DNA from: Chryseobacterium camelliae
GTDB taxonomy: Bacteria > Bacteroidota > Bacteroidia > Flavobacteriales > Weeksellaceae
Direction of reading: 5' to 3'
Assembly (NCBI RefSeq): GCF_030818575.1
Contig: NZ_JAUTAL010000001.1
Coordinates: 3,596,001-3,660,000 of the forward strand
DNA: 64,000 nt
A program made the position numbers and the translations under genes. The notes beneath the pieces are model-generated. The model made no database searches. It was given only the letters and a program-made list of their open reading frames with translations, and was not told the DNA's origin. This document shows positions 8,478 to 17,704 of the stretch, piece after piece. The stretch's first letter is position 1. Each line of letters begins with the position of its first letter.

Positions 8478-8855
8478 CTATTTTTTTTTAAGATCTTCCT
8501 TGAGCTTCCTGGCCCCTTCTTCCACTTTTGAAGCGCCTTTGGCGGCTGCATCTTTCACATCGTTCCCGATTTCCTTTCCTGCTTCCTTGATATCTTTTCC
8601 TGCTTCTTTAAGGTCCTGCTTGGTCTTTTGTGCAGCAGCATCAATCTTTTCGCCGGTCTCATGCGCTTTTACTTGGGCATTTTCTTTCGCCTGATTGATT
8701 TTTGATGTATCCACCAGTCCTGTGCTTTCCGTTACTGTAGTCGTTGTTGTCACAGATCCGTCAGGATTTTCCACTTGCTCTGTTTTAGTCGTTGATTTGG
8801 TACATGAGGCTACCAGGGCTGAAATCAGCAATCCTGCTAAAATTTGTTTTTTCAT
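8478..8855 (-). CDS. Small lipoprotein with LEA-like amphipathic repeats
   Basis: 125 residues: a lipoprotein signal with LVASC around Cys18, a Thr/Val-rich linker, then about 80 residues of Lys/Glu/Ala-rich 11-mer-like repeats (KQDLKEAGKDIKEAGKEIG) typical of LEA- or apolipoprotein-like amphipathic helices. Such proteins are often envelope stress or desiccation proteins, but no specific function is established. It is the last gene before a bidirectional terminator and 42 bases after another small lipoprotein gene on the same strand. Confidence 0.75.
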   Translation of the reverse strand: MKKQILAGLLISALVASCTKSTTKTEQVENPDGSVTTTTTVTESTGLVDTSKINQAKENAQVKAHETGEKIDAAAQKTKQDLKEAGKDIKEAGKEIGNDVKDAAAKGASKVEEGARKLKEDLKKK

Positions 8856-8897
8856 ATTGTATATTTTTTAAAGGTTAATTCTATAAAACCAAACACC

Positions 8898-9245
8898 TTA
8901 GTTGGCGGCCGGTGCGGGGGATTCCGCCTGTTGCTTTTCCCGGGCTGCTTTTTTCTTTTCTTCCTCCAGCTTCTGCTTATTTTCCTTTTCCACTTCCCTG
9001 GCGATCCGTTCCTTCTCTGCCTGAAGCCTTGATGCTTCTTTAACAGAATCCTGGTACTGCTTGGAAGACATCCTGATCTGCCTTATTACATCTATGGAAG
9101 TGGCTCCCTGAGAAAAAGAGTCTACCGCCGCAGTATCATAATCCGCTTTGGCACTGTACTGTGGGTACAGATCAGCGGGCTCTTTCTTTGAGCACGACAG
9201 AAATACTGTACCTAAAGCGCAGAGAGCAAAAACTGAATTTTTCAT
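8898..9245 (-). CDS. Small lipoprotein with charged coiled-coil tail
   Basis: 115 residues with a lipoprotein signal (TVFLSCSKKE, lipid Cys near 18). Its second half is a Glu/Lys/Arg/Gln-rich helix (about residues 65-110) that should form a coiled coil, ending in a Pro/Ala-rich tip. I do not recognise a family. It begins 5 bases after an EEP phosphodiesterase gene and probably belongs to the mutL transcript. Confidence 0.7.
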   Translation of the reverse strand: MKNSVFALCALGTVFLSCSKKEPADLYPQYSAKADYDTAAVDSFSQGATSIDVIRQIRMSSKQYQDSVKEASRLQAEKERIAREVEKENKQKLEEEKKKAAREKQQAESPAPAAN

Positions 9246-9250
9246 GAAAG

Positions 9251-10225
9251 CTAATTTAGCAGAAATTCTGCAATTACAGGATAATGATCCGATAATTTTA
9301 CAGAATGGTCCACTTTATAACTCAGGGCAATAATGGATTTTGAAGTGAAGATATAATCGATCCTCAGCGGGACCTTATAATCGTGAAAACTGGTAGAACT
9401 TCCGTTTCCCGCAGTTAAAAAAGCATCCTGAAGATCTTTACCCAGATTAAAGTATTCATAGGAATTTGGGACAGAATTGAAGTCTCCCGCCAGGATGACA
9501 GGATAGGGGGAAAGGTCAACGGCTTTCCTTATTTTCTTGATCTGTTCTTCATGTGCTTTGAACGTGGGGGTCATATGGGAAAGCAGGGCGTTGATTTTGC
9601 CTCCTTCCTTTTCGATGCCATCAAACTGCAGCATAGATTTATGGAGCCTGAAAGGTTCCAGGTAAACATTAACTACCCGTACAATCTTTCCGTTGATATC
9701 GATATCCGCATAGAAGGAATTGCCTCTGGAACGGTCTTCTATTAGCTCTTCCTGTCTGATGATCCTGTGCTTGGTCTTTAAAATAACCGTAGGGTATTTT
9801 ACCATGTCTCTTCTTAAAGCCCTGTTGGTATCTTTCTCCTGAACCAGGATAATATCTGCTTTCTGGTCCTCGATATATTTTTTAACTTTATCCCAGCCAA
9901 AAAAGCCGTATTTTACATTGAAGGTCAGTACTTTAATGTTGCGCATTGACTTTACATCTTCCTTATCGGGAGAAAAGTTGATCCATCGGCGTATAGGATT
10001 ATAAAACAGGAATGTCACCGCTACGAATGCCAATGCGATTTTTTCCCTTTTAAATATCCATACCAGCGTCAGGATAATATGCAAAACAATGAGATAAGGA
10101 AATCCGAGAGAAAGGAAGTTCAGGTTGGAAAGAATGTTAGGCGGTATCCATGCATTCCCTAAGGTACACAGCAGCAGAATAATTACGGTGATATGAATCC
10201 CTAATAAAATCCGTGGCAGTTTCAT
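9251..10225 (-). CDS. Membrane-anchored endonuclease/exonuclease/phosphatase (EEP) family protein, copy 2
   Basis: Three N-terminal transmembrane helices (about residues 5-85) are followed by an EEP domain with LTFNVKYG, the metal Glu in LVQEKD, AGDFNSVPNSYEY, DYIFTS and the terminal SDHYPV motif. EEP enzymes cleave phosphodiester or phosphomonoester bonds in DNA, RNA, inositol lipids or sphingomyelin, and the membrane anchor leaves the substrate open. I chose ATG at 10225 because it aligns with the start of the neighbouring paralogue; the frame is open ten codons further. The paralogue at 10283-11296 lies 57 bases upstream and shares most motifs, so this is a tandem duplication. Confidence 0.85.
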   Translation of the reverse strand: MKLPRILLGIHITVIILLLCTLGNAWIPPNILSNLNFLSLGFPYLIVLHIILTLVWIFKREKIALAFVAVTFLFYNPIRRWINFSPDKEDVKSMRNIKVLTFNVKYGFFGWDKVKKYIEDQKADIILVQEKDTNRALRRDMVKYPTVILKTKHRIIRQEELIEDRSRGNSFYADIDINGKIVRVVNVYLEPFRLHKSMLQFDGIEKEGGKINALLSHMTPTFKAHEEQIKKIRKAVDLSPYPVILAGDFNSVPNSYEYFNLGKDLQDAFLTAGNGSSTSFHDYKVPLRIDYIFTSKSIIALSYKVDHSVKLSDHYPVIAEFLLN

Positions 10226-10282
10226 GAAGCAATATAATCCGCTATTTTTCAGCAAAAATCTTACCAGTAACGCATTTGTTAA

Positions 10283-11296
10283 CTAATTTTGGGAGTTTTT
10301 GGCATTTAATCTGAATGTGGCAAGTACTGGATCATGATCAGATAAATTAACGGACCGGTCTACGTGGTAGGTGACCGCTTCTATATTTTTTGAAGTGAAT
10401 ATATAATCAATACGGATGGGAAATTTATAGTCATGGAAGCTGGTACCGCTTCCTCGCCCGGCCTCTACGAAGGCATCTTTCAGATATCCGGCAATATGAT
10501 AATATTCGTAGGAATTCGGAACCGCATTGAAGTCTCCGGCTACGATCACCGGGTAAGGGGACTTTTCAGCAGCTTTCCTGATGAGCTCCACCTGTTCCTG
10601 ATGTATTTTAAAAGTAGACAGCAGCCTGCCCAGGACATTTTTTACTTTTAATTTATCTTCCTGTTCGTTACCATTGAGCTTCAGGTTTTCCTTTTCAAAA
10701 TAATACGACTGTAAATGGACGTTGATGATCCGGTAGATATTTCCTTTGATCTCAATATCATTTTGTGTGGCATACGCATTTTCTGAGTCTCCGTTCCCGA
10801 TCTCATTTTCAATCAGCTCCTTCTGGCTGATGATTTTATACTTTGATAGGATAGACACTACGGCATTGGCTTTTTTTTCCGGAAAGCCTTTAAAATAGCT
10901 CACATCAGAACATTCCTGCAAAAGCACGATGTCCGGATTGCACCGACTGATGTATTGTTGAATTTCATCCTGGCCGTATTTACCAGCTTTAATATTGAAA
11001 GACATGATCTTCACATCCGGTGTTTTTTTGTTGACCGGCGTATAATTGACCCAGCGGATTGTTGCATTAAAAAAAAGAAGGCCAAACAAAAGAAATACAA
11101 TGGCTCTTTTCTTCCACAGCACAATCCACATCATTGTTAGCATGATATAAGCAACCATTAAGATGGGGAAACCCAGGGACAGCAGATTAAGCCAGGAAAA
11201 AGTCTTGGGCGAAATATAATCGTTGAGCAGCATGGCTGATAACAGCATAAGAATCCCTACATGAGCGATCAGCAAAATAAAACGGACAATCTTCAC
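10283..11296 (-). CDS. Membrane-anchored endonuclease/exonuclease/phosphatase (EEP) family protein, copy 1
   Basis: 337 residues arranged like its downstream paralogue: three N-terminal membrane helices, then an EEP domain with MSFNIKAG, LLQECSD (metal Glu), IINVHLQS, AGDFNAVPNSYEY, DYIFTS and SDHDPVLATF. All catalytic acidic and His positions expected for the fold are present, so both copies look active. It starts 11 bases after the rhomboid gene and should be co-transcribed with mutL. Substrate unknown. Confidence 0.87.
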   Translation of the reverse strand: MKIVRFILLIAHVGILMLLSAMLLNDYISPKTFSWLNLLSLGFPILMVAYIMLTMMWIVLWKKRAIVFLLFGLLFFNATIRWVNYTPVNKKTPDVKIMSFNIKAGKYGQDEIQQYISRCNPDIVLLQECSDVSYFKGFPEKKANAVVSILSKYKIISQKELIENEIGNGDSENAYATQNDIEIKGNIYRIINVHLQSYYFEKENLKLNGNEQEDKLKVKNVLGRLLSTFKIHQEQVELIRKAAEKSPYPVIVAGDFNAVPNSYEYYHIAGYLKDAFVEAGRGSGTSFHDYKFPIRIDYIFTSKNIEAVTYHVDRSVNLSDHDPVLATFRLNAKNSQN

Positions 11297-11307
11297 AAAT
11301 GTTTTTT

Positions 11308-12045
11308 TTAATTAAACCTATACAGGTGCTTTCTCCAGTTTCTAGCCAGTAGCCAGCCTACCAGGGCTCCTCCTACATGGGCAAAATGAGCGATTCCACC
11401 CACATTTCCGGACACCCCAAGAAATATGGAAACAACAATGATGACCGGCAGGATAAACTTTACCTTTACCGGAACGGGAATAAACATAATCATGATCTTC
11501 GCATCAGGATAGAGCGTGGCAAAAGCTGCAATAACCCCGAAGATGGCTCCCGATGCGCCTACCATAGGAACCCTGAGTGCCATATAAAGCTGTTGTGACA
11601 ATTCCTGTCCTTCAGGTGTCTTGGCACTGATCTGCAGGTCTCCGGAATAGCCGATGGCTGCCTTAGGATAGATTTCCGAGGCACTGAGCCCCAAGTGCTC
11701 CAGTCCGGAAACAATTTGCTGGACCTCGATAAAATTCCAAAGATTAAAAAGGATAAATGCCCCTATGCCGCTGGCAAAATACAGGATCAGGTACCGTTTC
11801 TCACCAAGGCTCTGCTCCAGGATCGGTCCGAAACTCCATAAAGTCAGCATATTGAATAAAATATGCATGATGCTTCCGTGCATGAACATATGCGTAATGA
11901 TCTGCCAGGAATGAAAATTAGGAGAAAAAGGGTAATATCCTGCAAGCGTCTCATTAAGCTGCGGGAATATGAACGCCGTTATCACATACACGATAACATT
12001 AATGATGATGATATTCCGGGTAATCGGAGGTAGCGTATTAAACAT
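11308..12045 (-). CDS. Rhomboid family intramembrane serine protease
   Basis: 245 residues, six or seven hydrophobic segments. HMFMHGSIMHILFNM near 53-67 is the conserved His/Asn helix, GASGAIFG near 163-170 carries the catalytic Ser, and HFAHVGGALVG near 221-231 carries the catalytic His. A loop insert of about 45 residues (roughly 105-150) separates the third and fourth segments. Rhomboids cut transmembrane helices of partner proteins; the targets are unknown here. The gene begins 3 bases after mutL, a pairing that is probably only transcriptional. Confidence 0.93.
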   Translation of the reverse strand: MFNTLPPITRNIIIINVIVYVITAFIFPQLNETLAGYYPFSPNFHSWQIITHMFMHGSIMHILFNMLTLWSFGPILEQSLGEKRYLILYFASGIGAFILFNLWNFIEVQQIVSGLEHLGLSASEIYPKAAIGYSGDLQISAKTPEGQELSQQLYMALRVPMVGASGAIFGVIAAFATLYPDAKIMIMFIPVPVKVKFILPVIIVVSIFLGVSGNVGGIAHFAHVGGALVGWLLARNWRKHLYRFN

Positions 12046-12048
12046 TGC

Positions 12049-13827
12049 TTAAAATTTGGATTTAAAATCATTGAAAGGAACCTCATAGAAACACCGTTTA
12101 CCATTAGGCAGAAATTCCGGAAAACCGAGTGCCGTAAAATCCCTGATCAGTTGTTCCGCATCCTTCTTGTAAATAAAATCAAATCTGGATTTGGACTGCA
12201 TTTTATTCCACTGGTTCTGGTAGAAGTGCATGAATTCGTCTTCCGTACGGTATTCCAGCACTTCAAAAAGATCTTCAAGGAATTTCATAACCTGGGTTTC
12301 TTTCAGTCCTTCCGGCACTGCATCGATCCTCAGTACGCTTTCATGAGCAATTTTCATGTCAAAGCCTAATTCCGGGAGAAATTTTTTGATGGATTTATAT
12401 TTGTTCTTTTCAATTTCATTCATATGGTACTCTAAAGAGAAGAGCAGGGCATGCGTATTGGGTACGCCTTTTTTGGTAGGTCTGGTGCTTTCTGCCACTA
12501 CCAGCCTGTGCATCCTGCCCAGGTCCAGCATCAGGGTCCTGTCACCTTTGTTGAACAGCCAGTACCCGCTTGGGAGCCTCATCAGGTCCTCATCAAAATC
12601 TTCATCTTCGAAAAGATTGATCTTGGAAGGTTCGGCTGAGATATTCTGATGGTACATATCTGCCAGGTTCTGGATTTCCGTCTGCTTAAATTCCCTTTCC
12701 TGAAGGAATGGATTATAATCCCGGTCCACAATGATTTCAGGCATCTTCACTGTTCCGCTGTTCGCTTTGCTCGGGAATGACTTCTGCATGATCTCATCGA
12801 TCTTCGGATCCTTTTCAAAATCCAGGCTGGGAGCCACATTATAGATTCCCAGGGATCTTTTTATGGTAGAGCGGATCAGGGCAAAAATAAGGTGCTCGTC
12901 CTCAAATTTCACTTCTGTTTTCTGAGGATGGATATTGACATCGATTTTCTCAGGATCAAGTTCCAGGTATAGGAAAAATGTAGGGATATAGCCGGGAAGG
13001 AGAAGTCCTTCAAAGGCTTCCTGAACCGCTTTATTGAAATACGCGCTTTTAAAATACCTGCCGTTGACGAACAGGAACTGCTCGCCCCTGGTTTTTTTGG
13101 CACCCTCCGGCTTGGCTACGAAGCCATGGAGCTGGCACCAGATGATATCTTCCCTGATGGGGATCAGCTGCGGCTGAAGCTTCCTCCCGAAAATATCCAC
13201 GATACGCTGCATCTGGCTTCCCTTTCTCAGCCTGAATACGGCTTCATCGTCATGGTAGAGGGAAAACTCCAGGTTTTCATGGGCCAAAGCGACCCGCTGG
13301 AACTCATCAATGACATGCCTGAACTCGATATTATTGTTTTTCAGGAACTTTCTCCTGGCAGGAACATTATAAAAAAGATTCTTAACCAGGAAATTGGAGC
13401 CTTCAGCAGTCTGTACAGGATCCTGGAACTGGAATACCCCGCCTTCAATGTAGATATTGGTTCCGATGGACGCTCCAGGCTGTTTGGTCCTGAGTTCCAC
13501 CTGGGAAACGGCAGCAATGGAAGCCAGGGCCTCTCCCCTGAATCCCTTGGTGGATATCTTGAAAATATCTTCCGTTCCTTTGATCTTGGAAGTGGCATGC
13601 CGTTCAAAAGCCATTCGGGCATCTGTTTCAGACATTCCTTTGCCGTCATCTACCACCTGGATGAGGTTCTTGCCTGCATCCCTGACGATCAGTTCTATCT
13701 TGGTAGCCTCTGCGTCAATCGCATTTTCCAAGAGTTCCTTCACAATAGATGCAGGTCTCTGCACTACTTCTCCTGCGGCAATCTGGTTGGCTACATGATC
13801 CGGTAAAAGCTGAATAATATCTGACAT
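12049..13827 (-). CDS. mutL: DNA mismatch repair protein MutL
   Basis: 592 residues. The N-terminal GHKL ATPase is intact (ELLENAIDA, DDGKGMSE, the ATP-lid TKGFRGEALASIAAV, and KTRGEQFLFVNGR). MutL couples MutS mismatch recognition to strand removal. The C-terminal dimerisation/nuclease domain looks unusual: where MutL endonucleases carry a DQHAxxE-type motif this protein has LDLGRMHRLVVAE, and where they have CPHGRP it has LPNGKRCFYEV. It may therefore lack nicking activity (inference). It is first in an operon with rhomboid, two EEP proteins and two lipoproteins. Confidence 0.93.
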   Translation of the reverse strand: MSDIIQLLPDHVANQIAAGEVVQRPASIVKELLENAIDAEATKIELIVRDAGKNLIQVVDDGKGMSETDARMAFERHATSKIKGTEDIFKISTKGFRGEALASIAAVSQVELRTKQPGASIGTNIYIEGGVFQFQDPVQTAEGSNFLVKNLFYNVPARRKFLKNNNIEFRHVIDEFQRVALAHENLEFSLYHDDEAVFRLRKGSQMQRIVDIFGRKLQPQLIPIREDIIWCQLHGFVAKPEGAKKTRGEQFLFVNGRYFKSAYFNKAVQEAFEGLLLPGYIPTFFLYLELDPEKIDVNIHPQKTEVKFEDEHLIFALIRSTIKRSLGIYNVAPSLDFEKDPKIDEIMQKSFPSKANSGTVKMPEIIVDRDYNPFLQEREFKQTEIQNLADMYHQNISAEPSKINLFEDEDFDEDLMRLPSGYWLFNKGDRTLMLDLGRMHRLVVAESTRPTKKGVPNTHALLFSLEYHMNEIEKNKYKSIKKFLPELGFDMKIAHESVLRIDAVPEGLKETQVMKFLEDLFEVLEYRTEDEFMHFYQNQWNKMQSKSRFDFIYKKDAEQLIRDFTALGFPEFLPNGKRCFYEVPFNDFKSKF

Positions 13828-13845
13828 AAAACGTAAATCAACTTA

Positions 13846-13853
13846 CAAAAATA
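13846..13853 (-). promoter_or_regulatory. Candidate -7 promoter box of the mutL operon
   Basis: On the minus strand TATTTTTG fits TAnnTTTG and lies about 20 bases before the mutL ATG. A -33 element is not clear. Confidence 0.4.
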
Positions 13854-14031
13854 GTCAATGAAAACGGGAATTAAAACATTACAGCCGTGAATTAAGATTT
13901 AATTATCAACAATTAAGAACGTTTTATCAAGGTCTTTGATGTGGATAAAATAACAACCCCCTAATTGCAGGTAGAATTAGAGGATTGCTTCAGCTAAGTT
14001 TACACAAAATTAATACTGATATTGTTTTTTA

Positions 14032-14862
14032 TTATTTATCGAAGACGAGTTTCCTTTTTTCCTTTTTTTCAGGACGCTCTCCATGGATTTTATCATACAG
14101 GTAAGCGACCATATTCGGTTTCTTATAAATTTTTGCATAGCGGTATTGCGTATTGAAATGCCTTAAATGGATTTTATAGGCGTCATACCCAATCACTACC
14201 AGCAGACAGGCACTGATGACATAGAATACCCTGAATTCAAGATGGTAATAGGTAAGGCCTGAGAAGATGGCTCCCATAACATACGAGACCATAATACTCA
14301 TCAGAAGCTTAGCTCTCGCGGTAAGCTCCGGATTGCTCCTGAATTTCTTCTGCGTAAACATGGAAAACAGGATTCCGAGGTCCGTTGTGGTCCCCGTAAG
14401 GTGGGTGGTCTTAACGGAGAAGTTGGAAATGCTGGCCGTAAGTCCGTTCTGAAGTCCTGTGGCGAACAGCATGAGTGCAACCAGTGCTTCGGTTTCTCCG
14501 AGCGTCTGTCTGTAGTATATTTGTCCGTAAACCCCTACAAACATCAGGCATATAATCTCCAGTACGATCGGCATGGCGTGGGCAAAGTACTTGCTCTTCT
14601 GGTTAAAGTTGATCACAATGAAGTTGGATACAAAACCCCCGAAAAAGAACAGGAAAATCCATCCTCCCACTACGGCAACCTGTGACCAGTTGCCTTTGCT
14701 GATTTCTGCTGCAAAAATGGCATAATGCCCTGTTACGTTGGAAGTAAAGGAAAGGAAGATCAGCAACGAGGCAATGTTGATGGTTCCTGCGGTAAAAGCA
14801 GTGAGCGTCCCCAGCCTTATATTATCTCCCAACGTTCTGCTGTTACTGTATTTTCTTAACAT
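14032..14862 (-). CDS. YoaK/DUF1275 family membrane protein
   Basis: 276 residues with six predicted membrane segments. The DUF1275 hallmarks are present: a TAFTAGTINIASLL start helix, LTSNVTGHY-like FTSNVTGHYAIFA, and a mid-protein GLQNGLTASI...THLTGTTTDLGI block. The family is uncharacterised; some members are annotated as transporters without direct proof. The extra C-terminal basic tail (about 45 residues ending in KEKRKLVFDK) is cytoplasmic by the positive-inside rule. It follows the Usp-like gene by 34 bases and is probably co-transcribed with it. Confidence 0.85.
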   Translation of the reverse strand: MLRKYSNSRTLGDNIRLGTLTAFTAGTINIASLLIFLSFTSNVTGHYAIFAAEISKGNWSQVAVVGGWIFLFFFGGFVSNFIVINFNQKSKYFAHAMPIVLEIICLMFVGVYGQIYYRQTLGETEALVALMLFATGLQNGLTASISNFSVKTTHLTGTTTDLGILFSMFTQKKFRSNPELTARAKLLMSIMVSYVMGAIFSGLTYYHLEFRVFYVISACLLVVIGYDAYKIHLRHFNTQYRYAKIYKKPNMVAYLYDKIHGERPEKKEKRKLVFDK

Positions 14863-14896
14863 GTTCTAATTTTTTTTAAAGTGTTTTTTCAAATCA

Positions 14897-15391
14897 TCAT
14901 ACCTCAACAAAGATCTCAGCGAGTTTCCCTCTTTCAGGAAGTTTCTCGCGGATATCCAGCGAAATCTCGCGCGATTCTAAGTCTTTGTTTTTCTTGATAA
15001 AAGGGATCATATCAAACATTCCCTTTTCCTTACTTCTGACAGATGGAGAAAAATAGGCTTCATCAATCGAATTCGATTTTACATACTGGTTAAACGTACG
15101 CTGGAAACTGCCGGTGAAAATATCACAGGTGATTTTACTGATCAGGTGAGGATATTTGTTTCTGATGATGCTGTATGCTTCGCAGAATTCTTTGGGCCTG
15201 ATTTTATTGAAGATCGTACCTTTCGTATTGAACAGCAGGTCCCTGATAGAATCGCCGGTATCATAACCCGAAACCAAAAGAATATGGTACTGATGCTGGT
15301 CTCCCGACTCATCTTTTTCTTTGAGAACTTTTTTCAAAATATTCAGGGACTCCAGCGAGTAGTCTGTGGCAATTAAAATGGTCCTGTTCAT
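14897..15391 (-). CDS. Universal-stress-protein-like protein
   Basis: 164 residues. The start (ILIATDYSLESLNILKKVLK) resembles the first strand and helix of UspA-type alpha/beta folds, with a following HILLVSGYDTGDS strand. No ATP-binding Gly-rich loop is obvious, so assignment to the family is tentative. It precedes the DUF1275 gene on the same strand. Function unknown. Confidence 0.5.
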   Translation of the reverse strand: MNRTILIATDYSLESLNILKKVLKEKDESGDQHQYHILLVSGYDTGDSIRDLLFNTKGTIFNKIRPKEFCEAYSIIRNKYPHLISKITCDIFTGSFQRTFNQYVKSNSIDEAYFSPSVRSKEKGMFDMIPFIKKNKDLESREISLDIREKLPERGKLAEIFVEV

Positions 15392-15427
15392 ATCTTTAGG
15401 TTTTGTGTTATCTTATTTTTGATAGTA

Positions 15428-15435
15428 CAAAACTA
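15428..15435 (-). promoter_or_regulatory. Candidate -7 promoter box of the Usp-like/DUF1275 unit
   Basis: Minus-strand TAGTTTTG fits TAnnTTTG, 36 bases before the start codon. The rest of the 169-base gap to the sensor kinase gene shows no recognisable feature. Confidence 0.4.
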
Positions 15436-15560
15436 AAACGACAGTATTAGAAGAGCTTTGGAATGAAATTAAAATGTCATTAAGGAGATTAAAATGGGAT
15501 TAGAAATGGAAAAATAATGACGAGGCTGATTCGTAAAGGGGTAGGAGCAACAGGTGATGT

Positions 15561-16964
15561 TTATACTTCCTCGTTCTGCATGCTGTAGAAATTAGGGAAG
15601 CGGATCTGTACGGTGGTTCCGTAATTTTCATGTGAGGTAACCAGCAGTTCACCGTGGTGCATCCTCACGATATTCCTGGCCAGCGGAAGGCCGATCCCGT
15701 ACCCTTCATAATTGTCGGTATTCGAGGCCCTGAAGAAGGGGTCGTAAATTTTATTCATTTCCTGTTGCGGAATCCCGATGCCATTGTCCTTCACAATCAG
15801 GTAAACATCATTGTCTGTGGCTCCCAGAGAAACTTTAACCTGCTGGAAATCTGAATATTTGCACCCGTTGCTGATGATATTGGCCACAGCAAGGTGCAAC
15901 AGCTGCTCGTTCCCCTGTACTTTAAGTTTTTTGGGATTATCCGGCAGCATGCTGGTATCAAGAAAAATATTGTTGCGGGCATCAATTTTCCTTAGGGTCT
16001 CAATTACATCCCATAGCAGCTGGTCCATTCGGACCTTATCCATCTTCTGGATTTTTCCGTCGAAACCGGTCTGGGCGATCATCAGTAAAGCTTTGATCTT
16101 CCTGTCCAGTTTTTCCGCTTCATCCAGAATGATGCCAAGAGTTTCGCGGTATTCTCCTGTTGTCCGTGTAATGGAAAGAGCTACATCTGCTTCTCCCATA
16201 ATAGAGGTAAGCGGTGTCCTTAATTCATGCGAAACATTGCCTATCAGGTGATTCTGGGTCTCGAATGAGGTTTCAATACGGTTCAGCATATCGTTGAAGG
16301 TATCCACCAGCTCATTAAGTTCTTTATTGTCCGGCTGCGGTTCCAGCCTGAGATGCAGGTTCTCGGAACTGATTTCCTTTACCTTTCCGGTGATTTTCAG
16401 GATAGGCCTGAATAACGTTTTGGACAGGTAAAAAGAGAAGATCATACTGAAAAACAGGGACAGCACAATACACGTGATCAGTGTCCTTTTTAAAAACCCG
16501 AGGTAATACACTACGTAATGGTTCTTGGCAGAAGCAATGGCAATATAGTCCTTGCTGCCATATCTGAAAGTCTGGCCGATATAGTAGAACTCCTTGTCGT
16601 TATAGTTAGCTTCCCCCTGCTTCACTATATTCTTAAAAAAGGAAGAAGGGATATGTACTTCCTGAGATATTTTCCTGAAGTTGGAATCTGAAGGTACTGC
16701 AAAAACATAATCCCGCTCCATGGGGAGCTCCTCATCATTCAGCCGGTTCAGGATATGGTTTTCCGGCAGGTCAAGGTGTTCTTTGCCTTTTTCGATCTGA
16801 ATGATGGTTGCTGTACGGATCTTCAGGAGCTCATAAAACCGCTGATGGGAAAAGTTAACAATCGAAAAGTAAACCAGGCCGCTGAAAAGCAGGATGATTG
16901 CTGTAAAAACCATCATGAGGAGCACCATGGTTTTGGTCTGGTTGGTCATTACTTTATTGAACAT
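15561..16964 (-). CDS. Two-component sensor histidine kinase
   Basis: 467 residues: membrane segments at about 14-34 and 160-180 flank a roughly 125-residue extracytoplasmic sensor, then a HAMP linker (185-235), HisKA with phospho-acceptor His246 in GNVSHELRTPLTS, and an HATPase domain with ISNGCKYS (N box), DNGIGIP (G1) and a GYGIGLPLARNIV G2 box. The signal is unknown. It starts 2 bases after its cognate response regulator. All catalytic boxes are intact. Confidence 0.95.
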   Translation of the reverse strand: MFNKVMTNQTKTMVLLMMVFTAIILLFSGLVYFSIVNFSHQRFYELLKIRTATIIQIEKGKEHLDLPENHILNRLNDEELPMERDYVFAVPSDSNFRKISQEVHIPSSFFKNIVKQGEANYNDKEFYYIGQTFRYGSKDYIAIASAKNHYVVYYLGFLKRTLITCIVLSLFFSMIFSFYLSKTLFRPILKITGKVKEISSENLHLRLEPQPDNKELNELVDTFNDMLNRIETSFETQNHLIGNVSHELRTPLTSIMGEADVALSITRTTGEYRETLGIILDEAEKLDRKIKALLMIAQTGFDGKIQKMDKVRMDQLLWDVIETLRKIDARNNIFLDTSMLPDNPKKLKVQGNEQLLHLAVANIISNGCKYSDFQQVKVSLGATDNDVYLIVKDNGIGIPQQEMNKIYDPFFRASNTDNYEGYGIGLPLARNIVRMHHGELLVTSHENYGTTVQIRFPNFYSMQNEEV

Positions 16965-16966
16965 TC

Positions 16967-17677
16967 CTATGGTTTTTTTAAGACATATCCCATACCGATT
17001 ACAGTATGGATCAGCTTCTGGTCCTCCTGATAATCCAGTTTTTTTCTCAGGTAATTAACGTACACATCCACGACATTGGTCCCAAGTTCGTAATTAACGC
17101 CCCAAACAGCCTCTAAAATTTCAGCTCGGGAGATGACCTTTTCAGGATTATTAATGAAATACAGCAGAAGCTTATATTCTGTGGAAGTCAGCGAAACCTC
17201 TTCCCCGCCCCGCGTTACTGTCTTGGTATAGTCATTGACAACAAGGTCTGAAAACCGGAAGATATATTCCTTATCTGCTTCCGGCTCTGCTGTTTCCTGG
17301 ATGCCATTATGGGCATTGCTTCTCCTGAGCAAAGATTTTATGCGCGCTACCAGTTCAATGAACTTAAATGGTTTCACCAGATAATCATCACCACCGCTTT
17401 CCAGGCCCAGCACGATGTTTTCGGACGTGCCCAGGGCGGTTAGGAACAGGATCGGAACATGCGGGTTTGTTTTCCTGATCTCTTTACAGGCATCCAGCCC
17501 GTTCATTTCTGGCAGCATAATGTCCAGGATCACCAGGTCGAAGTCATTAGACTGGACCAGTTTTACCCCCGTTTTTCCATCGAAGGCGACAGAAACTTCG
17601 TAGCCATTCTCCTGCAGTCCTTTCTTGATGAAAGAGACTACGCTGGTTTCGTCTTCAATAAGGATGATTTTCTTCAT
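16967..17677 (-). CDS. OmpR/PhoB-family response regulator
   Basis: 236 residues. The receiver domain has acidic pocket Glu8-Asp9, phospho-acceptor Asp52 in LDIMLPEMNG, Thr in FLTALG and Lys in VKPFKF. The winged-helix DNA-binding domain follows at about 135-236 (TSTEYKLLLYFINNP, VDVYVNYLRKKLD, TVIGMGYVLKK). Paired with the sensor kinase immediately downstream. Targets unknown. Confidence 0.96.
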   Translation of the reverse strand: MKKIILIEDETSVVSFIKKGLQENGYEVSVAFDGKTGVKLVQSNDFDLVILDIMLPEMNGLDACKEIRKTNPHVPILFLTALGTSENIVLGLESGGDDYLVKPFKFIELVARIKSLLRRSNAHNGIQETAEPEADKEYIFRFSDLVVNDYTKTVTRGGEEVSLTSTEYKLLLYFINNPEKVISRAEILEAVWGVNYELGTNVVDVYVNYLRKKLDYQEDQKLIHTVIGMGYVLKKP

Positions 17678-17696
17678 GGGCAGTATGCGAATAACA

Positions 17697-17704
17697 CAAA
17701 AATA
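17697..17704 (-). promoter_or_regulatory. Candidate -7 promoter box of the two-component operon
   Basis: Minus-strand TATTTTTG fits TAnnTTTG and lies about 20 bases before the response regulator ATG. Confidence 0.4.

Noticed and set aside
13126..13806. A 226-codon + strand ORF opposite mutL.
   Set aside because: It is antisense to the well conserved ATPase domain of MutL and has no recognisable protein features.
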